Assembly (NCBI GenBank): GCA_017999075.1
Contig: JAGOBX010000277.1
Location: forward strand, 1-5,489
DNA length: 5,489 nucleotides
Direction of reading: 5' to 3'
From: Candidatus Babelota bacterium
GTDB lineage: Bacteria > JAGOBX01
Shown in pieces: positions 1 through 5,489 of the stretch (position 1 is its first letter; each line of letters begins with the position of its first letter). A program made the position numbers and the translations under genes. The notes under the pieces were generated by a model, which had not been told where the DNA came from, did not search any database, and saw only the letters and a list, made by a program, of their open reading frames with translations.

Positions 1-282
1 AGCTTTTATTAAGGCGAGGCTATCGGTAGTTCTTTTTTCTTTAGTTTGTTTTGTTCTGACAAAGGCTATACTATCAGATATTTTTTTGTTTTTAATCTGC
101 TGCGCTTTTACTAAGGCGAGGCTATCGGTAGCTCTTTTTTCTTTTGTTTGTTTTGTTCTGACAAAGGCAATACTATCAGATATTTTTTTATTTTTAATTT
201 GTTGTGCTTTTACTAAGGCAAGACTATCAGCCTCACGCCTGTTTTTTATAAGTAGATTTTTATCAAAGTTTATACTATCTGA
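1..282 (-). repeat. In-frame tandem repeat, 17-aa period with 34-aa (102-bp) higher-order unit
   Basis: From residue 1638 the protein reads as consecutive 17-mers: SDSINFDKNLLIKNRRE, ADSLALVKAQQIKNKKI, SDSIAFVRTKQTKEKRA, TDSLALVKAQQIKNKKI, SDSIAFVRTKQTKEKRT, then TDSLALIKA at the window edge. Alternating A and B types make a 34-residue unit. A weaker unit (ADNKNINNKKEKAEQIK) precedes them at 1621-1637. In DNA, 'aaggcgaggctatcggta' recurs at 11 and 113, and a diverged copy starts at 215, giving an exact 102-bp period. The 102-bp copies at 11-112 and 113-214 differ at seven positions, six of them synonymous. The units are strongly basic. The array continues off the left edge, so its copy number is unknown. 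Confidence 0.93.
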
Positions 283-3200
283 TTTTATTTGCTCAGCTTT
301 CTCCTTTTTATTATTAATATTTTTATTATCAGCATAAGTAAGCGGTTGTTTTTTCTGATATATGTCTAATATTTCCTCTTGTTTATTAATAGCGGTTTTT
401 TCGTTGGCAGAGGCTTCTTTAAGTAGTTCAATCTTTTTTATATTATCAACAGTTTTTTCGGCTAAATTTCTTTTTACTTCAGCTTGTTTAAAGTAAAAGA
501 CTACTTCGTATTTTAATATTTTAGTAGTATCATTTTCTATTTCATTTAAAGGTTTATTTTGTTCAATTGCCAGGTTGTTTTCAAGGTATTTGTTTTGGTT
601 ATTCAGGTTTTCAAGTGTATAAGCATCAACCTGTTTTTTATCAGCCTCCTTTTTAAGATTATCAGCCTTTTTTATTAATTCATTCTTTTTAACAGGATCT
701 TTTTCGTTATTAGCATTATTTTTTAATTTTTCAACTTGTTTATATTCAGATTTAGCTTCATTTTCTAATTTTCTGCTTGTTTTGGCTATATCTACAGGTT
801 TCCCTTTTTGTTGTTTTTTATTATCCGTTTTATAGTCTATTGCTGTAAGAGAAGAATCCAGAGTTTTGATTTGTTTTTGTATAGATTGTTTTTCTAAAGT
901 ATTGGTGGTTTTCTTTAGTTTGTTTTGTAAGGTTTCTTTATTTTTAATAATCAGGTCTGCTGTCGTTTTACGGTTTTGAATTTTGGCTTCTTCAATCGTT
1001 TGGGAGGTAATTTGATTTTGGATGTTATTGTCTTTGTCTTTATTTAAGACGAATTCTAATTTTTCTTTATCACTTAATCCTTCAGGGATAGTATCTTTGC
1101 TATTATTATTTTCGGTTATTACAGATTGTTCTTCATTTTCATTATTGATTTTATTATCAACCAGAACTTCTGATGTAACTGTCTTTTTATCTTTGGCTGC
1201 CTGGTCTTTTATACTTTGCTGAATCATAGTTGTAGCAAATTTAACCTGCGACCTTATAGCTCCTGCTTCTATTTTTAGAAGGTTTCCTTCTCTGTATAAT
1301 TTATTAGTTAGATTTTTTACAGAGTCAGCTTCATTCTTAATATAATTATAGCGCTCCATCAATCTTTTCTTTTTATTTTCATTGGTTGTTTTGTCAGCGT
1401 CTTCTTTGTAAATAGCAGCTTCATCATTTATATCATTAGCAAGTTCATTTTGTTTTTTAGCCTCCTCCAGCACTATGTCTGCTTTTTCAGATTTTATTTC
1501 AGCCAAAGTAACCATATCATAATTAATTTTATTTTTTATTTCCTTGATGTCCACTTTTTTATTGTCTTTATATTTTTTATTCATATCGGCATATAACTTA
1601 TCTGCTTTGTCTCTATTGCCGTTTTTCATCTGATTTTCAACTTCAGCAACTTCATTATTAACTTTTTTAAGGTAATTCTTCTGTTCTTCTATCTGAAGTG
1701 TAACTAATAAATCTGTGTTGGCTGCGACAATAGATTCATTGCTAAGTCTGGTAGAATCCTTCTGAAGTTTTTTAGCTTTTTCAATTTCCTTGTTTTTTGC
1801 ATTCTTATCCGTGAGTGTATTTGCAAATTTTATAATACTATCCGCTTCTTTGCCTTTTTTGGTTGCTTCTATATTTTTCTCAATAGAAACTTTTTTTAGA
1901 GAAACAGAGAGATTTTTCAGAGTTTCAACATTCTGGCTTATTTGTTTTTTGTAAACCCCTGCTTTTTGGATTACAGAATTTTTTTGTAGTTGTTTTTCTT
2001 TTTGAGTAGCTTTTTTCTCTTCTCTTAATTCCTGTTCTGTTTTAGGTTCGGTATAAGTTTCCTTTTCATATTTACTGATATTTTCGGCTAATAATTGTTT
2101 GTCATTTGCAGTAGGAGAAGGAATATTATTTAAACTATCGTTATTATTGTTAATTTGATTAATCAAATCGGTTAATATAGTACTTTCGGCTTTTTGAATT
2201 TTAATATCCCTTGTAATACTGTCAGATAAATTTTTGTATTTTTTTACTTCTTTATTTTTCTGGTCAGCAGCAGCCTGTATTTCCGCTGCTTCTTTCTGGA
2301 GTTTACGTTTTTTTATTGGATTAATAGTAGATTTTGCATCTGAAAATAAAGCATTAGCCTTACTTTGTAATTTCTTTTGTTCTTTAGCTAATATCAGGGA
2401 TTTATCTTTCAGGTCTTTTGCTTCCTTTTCCTTGTAGCTTGTTTCTCCCGGAGCCGGAGTTTTAAGATTTGTATTTATATTATCATACTTATCTATATTG
2501 GCAAGAGTTTCTTCGGTTTTAGTCTTTATTTCTTTAGTTGTTTTATTTATTTCAGTACTGTCTTGAGTGTTTTCAAGTTCTTTGTTAGTTGCTATCAGAT
2601 TATCTTTAACCTGTTCAATTTCATCAATTTTATTTTCAAGTTCTTTGGCAATTTTATAAGCGGTTTTGGATTCGGTTTTTAGTTTTAAAGCATCATTTTT
2701 AAGAGTATTGGCTTTTGTTATTTCAGCATCCTTTTGTGTCTTATTTTTAGGGGTATTGGCTTTAAATATTATGCTGTCAGCCTGTTTTTCTTTTTTTTCA
2801 GCCTGTTTACTTTTTAACAGTGCCAGTTTCATTATATTTTCAGCTTTGTTCTCAAGTTTTTCTTTTTTATCATCTATTTTATTTATATATATACTGTTTT
2901 CTTCAATAACCTTACTATTATCTTGTTTTTTCTTTTGTATGGTTTTTATTTTATTATCCGTAACTTCCTGATAAATAGTATCTTTTTTTATTGGTGTTTT
3001 ATTATCTTTAATTATTTTCTTTTCTTTATTTATATCAGTCTTTTTATTAACAGATTTGGGTTGTTTAAATTCAGCGAGTTTATCCTGTTTATTAGTTTTC
3101 TCTTGAGTGGGTGTAACTATTGAAGAGTCCTGTTCGTCAGAGTAAGAAGCGATATTATCAATTTCATCGGTTAAATTATCAGCTAAGATGTTTGAATTGT

Positions 3201-5193
3201 TAATACTATCAATTTTTAGGTCTAATTTAGAATTATCAGCTAAAATTTTATTTACCTGATCTCTATTTTTATCAATTTCTTTTTCCCTGTCTTCAGCTTC
3301 GGAGAAATATGTTTGTTTTAAGTTTTTATCTTTGGTCTTAATTGCTTCGGCTTTATAATTGTCAGCTTCTTTTTTTAATTCATCTATATTTTTAAGAATC
3401 TCTGTTTTTTGGGTTTCATTTTTTAATTTTTGCTGTGTAATTTGTTTTAATTGCTGCTCTTCATCATTATCTGTTTTTATTGTAATTTTATTAATTTTTT
3501 TATAATTATCATTATTAACAAGTTCATTAAGTAAAACTATAGCAGAACTGCTGTCATTGGTTTGATCCGTTTTTTTGATGAGGTTATTATAAAAAGCAGC
3601 TTCATTTGCAGCTTTTCTCGTGTTTTCATATAAATCAGTATATTGTTTCTCTACTTTTTCGGCAATTTTTATTTCATCTTTAAGTTTTTCTGTTTCTTTT
3701 TTTAATTTATTAATGTTTTGTTTGTCCTGTTCCTTTTGATAAATGTCATTGTTTTGTTTAGATTGTGCTATTGCGCTGTCAAGCTGTCTTTGTTTATTAG
3801 TTGCAAGTTCTTTTTTCTTTTTTATAATATTGGCAGCAATATTTTTTTTATTTTCAGCGATTTTTTCATTGTTCTGAACCTCTTCCAGTAACTCCTGGGA
3901 ATAGTTAATTATTTCTTTATTGTCTTTAAATTTGCTTGCAGGTATGTTATAATTAAGTTCTTCATCTTCGTCTATTTCTCCTTTAGCTTTAGTTTTATTT
4001 TCGTTATTATTATCGGCAACAGGTGTATCAAACATATCTTCACTGGAATTAACTTCAAGTTTTTCTTTTTGTTTAAGTAGGTTAAGATAAGTTGAATCCT
4101 GAACAGTATAACTATATTTTGGCACTACTTTAGCAAGTATATTAGCATCAGGTCTGCGGTCTATTCTGACTTTAAAAATGCTAATCATATTTTCTGCCGT
4201 ATTTCTTGTTGATGAAAAATAAGCGTATTTCTGAAGCGTATCTGTTACAAATAATATATCTTCATAAGGTGTGTTGATGGAAAAGTCAAGATTTACAGGT
4301 GTTGTCCATTTATTTAAAACTTTATCATAAGTGCTTCGGAAAATATCATATCCTCCCATAGAATTATGTCCTTTTGAAGAGAAATAAAGGGTTTTACCAT
4401 CAGGTAATATATAAGGATAATCTTCATCGTATTCGGTATTGATAGTTGCAGGTAATTTTTCAGGCTTTGACCATTGATCTTTCGCTAACCTGAATGAGCG
4501 ATAAATATCTCTGTTATTTCCTTTATCTCCAAAACTTGAGTAATATATAACTTTATTTTTTTCACTGTAGAATACTATACTGTTATCATTATTTTTTTTG
4601 TCATTTTTGGTCTTAAATACATCAGGTTTTGCGAGAAGTTTGCCTCCAAATTCATTTATTTTATATGAGCGATAATAATCTGTCTGGTTAGTAGTCTTTT
4701 TCTCAAGTACAAATAAATCTTTAAGGTCGCTAAGTAGTTGCTTACCATTATTGCACATCTCTATCTGCCTGTCAATATCTTTTTTTGAAGTAATAAAGTC
4801 AGAGCTTTTGCTTTTATAATTATTAAAGGCATTAATAGCTTCCTGAAATCTATAATTAATATGATAAGCCAACCCTAAAAAATAATATAAATCAGGACTC
4901 ACGTCTTTCTTATTTATTGCATATTCAAGAAAACGTAGCGGTGTTTCAGTATTTCTTTTATCTGCCATTAAAAGGCTGGCGCCAAATTTAAAACTAAGGA
5001 CAGCATCTTTAGGTTGTAAACTTAACAATTGTGAATAAAGAGGTAAAGCAGCAGCATAGTTTTCTTTTTTAAAATAGTTATCTGCCTGTTTTAAAACTTC
5101 ATTCTCAAAATCCTTATCATTCTGGGCTTTTAATGTTAGCACAGGATAAAAAAATAACAAGAGGAAAATTATATTTTGTAAAATTTTTCTCAA
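1..5193 (-). CDS. Giant exported TPR-PD40 protein with long coiled-coil, repeat-rich tail (3' end off window)
   Basis: The frame is open for 1731 codons and continues past the left edge. Residues 1-23 form a signal peptide: RK, a hydrophobic core, then LKA|QN. Residues about 30-130 are TPR-like helices (ADNYFKKENYAAALPLYSQL; LYYFLGLAY...FQEAINAF). Residues about 190-350 are PD40/WD40-like, with IVFYSE, VIYYSSFGD, NRDIYRSF, YPYILPDGKTLYFSSKG and GGYDIFRS. From about 352 on, the tail is Lys/Asn/Glu/Asp/Ile-rich, probably helical, with Asn/Ser/Pro-rich acidic linkers near residues 383-420, 660-700, 1012-1050 and 1340-1372. TPR plus PD40 resembles the N-terminal half of PorE/OmpA-type Bacteroidota envelope proteins, but no OmpA domain is visible. 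I infer a periplasmic or surface scaffold; there is no visible enzymatic motif. No in-frame ATG or GTG lies between the upstream stop (5236-5238) and the signal peptide. I chose TTG at 5193 because it gives a compact signal peptide; TTG at 5220 is the alternative. Confidence 0.9.
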   Translation of the reverse strand, partial: MRKILQNIIFLLLFFYPVLTLKAQNDKDFENEVLKQADNYFKKENYAAALPLYSQLLSLQPKDAVLSFKFGASLLMADKRNTETPLRFLEYAINKKDVSPDLYYFLGLAYHINYRFQEAINAFNNYKSKSSDFITSKKDIDRQIEMCNNGKQLLSDLKDLFVLEKKTTNQTDYYRSYKINEFGGKLLAKPDVFKTKNDKKNNDNSIVFYSEKNKVIYYSSFGDKGNNRDIYRSFRLAKDQWSKPEKLPATINTEYDEDYPYILPDGKTLYFSSKGHNSMGGYDIFRSTYDKVLNKWTTPVNLDFSINTPYEDILFVTDTLQKYAYFSSTRNTAENMISIFKVRIDRRPDANILAKVVPKYSYTVQDSTYLNLLKQKEKLEVNSSEDMFDTPVADNNNENKTKAKGEIDEDEELNYNIPASKFKDNKEIINYSQELLEEVQNNEKIAENKKNIAANIIKKKKELATNKQRQLDSAIAQSKQNNDIYQKEQDKQNINKLKKETEKLKDEIKIAEKVEKQYTDLYENTRKAANEAAFYNNLIKKTDQTNDSSSAIVLLNELVNNDNYKKINKITIKTDNDEEQQLKQITQQKLKNETQKTEILKNIDELKKEADNYKAEAIKTKDKNLKQTYFSEAEDREKEIDKNRDQVNKILADNSKLDLKIDSINNSNILADNLTDEIDNIASYSDEQDSSIVTPTQEKTNKQDKLAEFKQPKSVNKKTDINKEKKIIKDNKTPIKKDTIYQEVTDNKIKTIQKKKQDNSKVIEENSIYINKIDDKKEKLENKAENIMKLALLKSKQAEKKEKQADSIIFKANTPKNKTQKDAEITKANTLKNDALKLKTESKTAYKIAKELENKIDEIEQVKDNLIATNKELENTQDSTEINKTTKEIKTKTEETLANIDKYDNINTNLKTPAPGETSYKEKEAKDLKDKSLILAKEQKKLQSKANALFSDAKSTINPIKKRKLQKEAAEIQAAADQKNKEVKKYKNLSDSITRDIKIQKAESTILTDLINQINNNNDSLNNIPSPTANDKQLLAENISKYEKETYTEPKTEQELREEKKATQKEKQLQKNSVIQKAGVYKKQISQNVETLKNLSVSLKKVSIEKNIEATKKGKEADSIIKFANTLTDKNAKNKEIEKAKKLQKDSTRLSNESIVAANTDLLVTLQIEEQKNYLKKVNNEVAEVENQMKNGNRDKADKLYADMNKKYKDNKKVDIKEIKNKINYDMVTLAEIKSEKADIVLEEAKKQNELANDINDEAAIYKEDADKTTNENKKKRLMERYNYIKNEADSVKNLTNKLYREGNLLKIEAGAIRSQVKFATTMIQQSIKDQAAKDKKTVTSEVLVDNKINNENEEQSVITENNNSKDTIPEGLSDKEKLEFVLNKDKDNNIQNQITSQTIEEAKIQNRKTTADLIIKNKETLQNKLKKTTNTLEKQSIQKQIKTLDSSLTAIDYKTDNKKQQKGKPVDIAKTSRKLENEAKSEYKQVEKLKNNANNEKDPVKKNELIKKADNLKKEADKKQVDAYTLENLNNQNKYLENNLAIEQNKPLNEIENDTTKILKYEVVFYFKQAEVKRNLAEKTVDNIKKIELLKEASANEKTAINKQEEILDIYQKKQPLTYADNKNINNKKEKAEQIKSDSINFDKNLLIKNRREADSLALVKAQQIKNKKISDSIAFVRTKQTKEKRATDSLALVKAQQIKNKKISDSIAFVRTKQTKEKRTTDSLALIKA
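1723..1860 (-). repeat. Dispersed internal duplication, copy 2 (residues 1112-1157)
   Basis: This is the partner of the copy at 2659-2796, with core ADSIIKFANTL at residues 1117-1127. It shares E1136, I1137, K1139, A1140, L1143, D1146, L1150, E1153, S1154 and A1157 with its partner in the same register. A third, weaker start of the same motif (NEADSVKNLTNKL, residues 1287-1299) follows 172 residues later. The ADS[IL] core also opens most units of the C-terminal 17-residue array. Confidence 0.6.
2659..2796 (-). repeat. Dispersed internal duplication, copy 1 (residues 800-845)
   Basis: This segment, with core ADSIIFKANT at residues 805-814, aligns without gaps to residues 1112-1157 of the same protein at a fixed offset of 312 residues. 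By eye, about 20 of the 41 positions from A805 to A845 are identical, including ADSII, ANT, E-I-x-K-A-x-x-L and E-S-x-x-A. Constant Lys/Glu/Asn composition inflates such matches, but the ungapped register over 41 residues favours an old duplication inside the coiled-coil tail. Confidence 0.6.
4141..4626 (-). other. PD40 / WD40-like beta-propeller segment
   Basis: Residues about 190-351 contain recurring beta-blade motifs. Blade 1 has IVFYSE...VIYYSSFGD and ends NRDIYRSF. Blade 2 has DEDYPYILPDGKTLYFSS (residues 256-273) and GGYDIFRS (280-287). A weaker blade 3 has DILFVTDTLQKYAYFSSTRN with an IFKVRI ending (312-346). The two tryptophans visible in the protein (in DQWSKP and NKWTTP) are here, at the usual blade-linker positions. 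Only about three blades are recognisable, fewer than the six or so of a closed propeller, so either some blades have diverged or the propeller is incomplete. Confidence 0.8.
4800..5106 (-). other. TPR-like helical repeat region
   Basis: Residues about 30-131 form amphipathic helix pairs with TPR-like spacing. The first pair carries A37, Y46 and the Leu-rich 'LPLYSQLLSLQP'. A second segment has 'LYYFLGLAYHINYRFQEAINAFNNY', where the G-L-A-Y and A-I-x-A-F pattern is characteristic of TPR helices A and B. About two to three repeats are recognisable. TPRs normally mediate protein-protein contacts. The only cysteine seen in the protein within the window (C147) lies just after this region. Confidence 0.7.
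5125..5193 (-). other. Signal peptide of the giant protein
   Basis: The first 23 residues from the TTG at 5193 read MRKILQN, then an uninterrupted hydrophobic stretch (IIFLLLFFYPVLTL), then KA before QND. This is a standard Sec type I layout with predicted cleavage after Ala23. There is no cysteine at the cleavage point, so it is not a lipoprotein signal. If translation begins at the upstream TTG (5220), nine residues (MHNNFITHF) are added to the n-region and the cleavage site does not change. Confidence 0.8.
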
Positions 5194-5297
5194 AAAATGA
5201 GTTATAAAATTATTATGCAAACCTACACTTTTTTTTTAAATTTGTATTTTAAAGAGAAAAATTCTATTTGTTTTTTTAAATTTTTTCTTTGTTATTG

Positions 5298-5321
5298 TTT
5301 GTTAATATGTTAATTAACAAA
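5298..5321. promoter_or_regulatory. Inverted repeat, possible operator
   Basis: TTTGTTAAT (5298-5306) and its exact reverse complement ATTAACAAA (5313-5321) are separated by six bases. A second, overlapping perfect 12-bp palindrome, TGTTAATTAACA, lies at 5308-5319. The element sits about 105-130 bp upstream of the giant gene's start and overlaps a TAnnTTTG-like element on the minus strand, as a repressor or activator site might. AT-rich sequence produces such palindromes by chance, so the operator role is inference. Confidence 0.35.
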
Positions 5322-5325
5322 TATA
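5318..5325 (-). promoter_or_regulatory. Putative Bacteroidota -7 box for the giant gene
   Basis: The minus strand reads TATATTTG, an exact fit to the Bacteroidota -7 consensus TAnnTTTG. It would leave a leader of roughly 110 nt before the TTG start. No TTTG-type -33 element is evident about 20 bp upstream. Because the region is so AT-rich, a chance match is quite possible. Confidence 0.25.
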
Positions 5326-5386
5326 TAATATGATTGATAATTACTATCTCTATTAAATATTCGTATCAGGGTTATGAAAAAATAAT

Positions 5387-5394
5387 TATTTTTG
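5387..5394 (+). promoter_or_regulatory. Putative Bacteroidota -7 box for the plus-strand gene
   Basis: TATTTTTG matches TAnnTTTG exactly and lies 15 bp before the ATG at 5410, which would imply a very short leader. No clear -33 TTTG is found at the expected spacing. The call is weak. Confidence 0.22.
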
Positions 5395-5409
5395 TCAAAT
5401 TTTTAAAAT

Positions 5410-5489
5410 ATGGATGAATTAAAACAAGCTGCTTATGCAGCATTGAAAGATTATCTGGCATTAAAACAGGATGAAACTTTGCTTATTGT
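5410..5489 (+). CDS. N-terminus of a possible M29-type (aminopeptidase T-like) metallopeptidase, truncated by window end
   Basis: The 26 complete codons read MDELKQAAYAALKDYLAL then KQDETLLI, and the next codon begins GT (Val). The pattern of an amphipathic helix A..AL.D.L.L, followed by K..E.LLIV, resembles the start of aminopeptidase T/M29-type peptidases, where this strand usually leads into 'V.D'. No catalytic residues are in view, so the family assignment is tentative and other Rossmann-like or metallopeptidase N-termini are possible. The ATG is preceded by A/T-rich sequence with no Shine-Dalgarno, as is usual in Bacteroidota. The gene is divergent from the giant gene, and nothing in the sequence shows a functional link between them. 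Confidence 0.45.
   Translation, partial: MDELKQAAYAALKDYLALKQDETLLI

Larger units (their letters stand above)
5194..5409. other. Divergent AT-rich intergenic region
   Basis: This 216-bp stretch separates the two divergently transcribed genes. It contains no ATG on the minus strand, a stop in the frame of the giant gene at 5236-5238, homopolymer T runs at 5229-5237 and around 5271-5287, and the inverted repeat described separately. I see no small gene, tRNA or convincing terminator. It probably carries both promoters. Confidence 0.7.

Noticed and set aside
1-231. CRISPR array or non-coding satellite at the 102-bp repeats
   Set aside because: The repeats abut directly without spacers, keep the reading frame (102 = 34 codons), and vary mostly at third codon positions, so they are coding.
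86-337. Plus-strand frame rich in Phe/Leu/Ser resembling a membrane protein with internal repeats
   Set aside because: It is the antisense of the 17-residue repeat array. The hydrophobicity comes from T-rich complement of Lys/Asn codons, and the minus-strand frame is continuous through it.
1022-1222. Plus-strand 66-codon hydrophobic frame
   Set aside because: It lies wholly antisense to the giant gene, shows no recognisable protein features, and its composition is explained by the complement of Lys/Glu/Asn-rich coding sequence.
2234-3123. Three plus-strand Phe/Ser/Leu-rich frames (starting at 2234, 2666 and 2923)
   Set aside because: All are antisense to an uninterrupted minus-strand coding frame. 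The frames at 2666 and 2923 also overlap each other. There is no sign of a domain or a ribosome binding site.
5099-5120. ATG at 5118-5120 on the minus strand as the start of the giant gene
   Set aside because: It is out of frame with the TPR-PD40 reading frame and would discard a convincing signal peptide.
5237-5244. TAAATTTG on the plus strand as a promoter for the right-hand gene
   Set aside because: It matches TAnnTTTG but lies about 165 bp upstream of the ATG with no -33 partner, and such matches are expected by chance in this AT-rich stretch.
5229-5287. T runs as a rho-independent terminator
   Set aside because: No GC-bearing stem precedes the T tracts, and the region lies upstream of both divergent genes, where no terminator is needed.

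Overview
The window suggests an AT-rich member of the Bacteroidota. Three things point there: the TPR plus PD40 (WD40-like) architecture with motifs of the 'YPYILPDGKTLYFSS' and 'GGYDIFRS' type, a signal peptide ending in '...LKA|Q', and the lack of clear Shine-Dalgarno sites. No rRNA, tRNA or taxon-specific marker is present, so the call rests on protein style only.

Layout. Positions 1-5193 are one uninterrupted minus-strand reading frame of at least 1731 codons that runs off the left edge. It encodes an exported giant protein: signal peptide (residues 1-23), TPR-like helical repeats (about 30-130), a short PD40 beta-propeller-like segment (about 190-350), then about 1380 residues of Lys/Asn/Glu/Asp/Ile-rich predicted helical and coiled-coil sequence broken by Asn/Ser/Pro-rich acidic linkers. 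Near the left edge this tail passes into a basic tandem array with a 17-residue period (34-residue, 102-bp higher-order unit) that continues beyond the window. Older, diverged duplications are also visible inside the tail.

Positions 5194-5409 are a very AT-rich divergent intergenic region. It holds a 9-bp-arm inverted repeat and two sequences resembling the Bacteroidota -7 element (TAnnTTTG), one facing each way. From 5410 a plus-strand gene begins, with only 26 complete codons in view; its N-terminus resembles M29-type (aminopeptidase T-like) metallopeptidases, but this is tentative.

The two genes are divergently transcribed and nothing in the sequence ties their functions together. The giant protein is probably periplasmic or at the cell envelope, and may be structural or a scaffold. 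Its C-terminus, which would show whether it ends in an OmpA-like, sorting or other anchoring domain, lies outside the window. The most notable features are the young 17-residue repeat array whose copies differ almost only by synonymous changes, the ungapped 312-residue-spaced internal duplication, and a start region with no ATG, which implies a TTG start.
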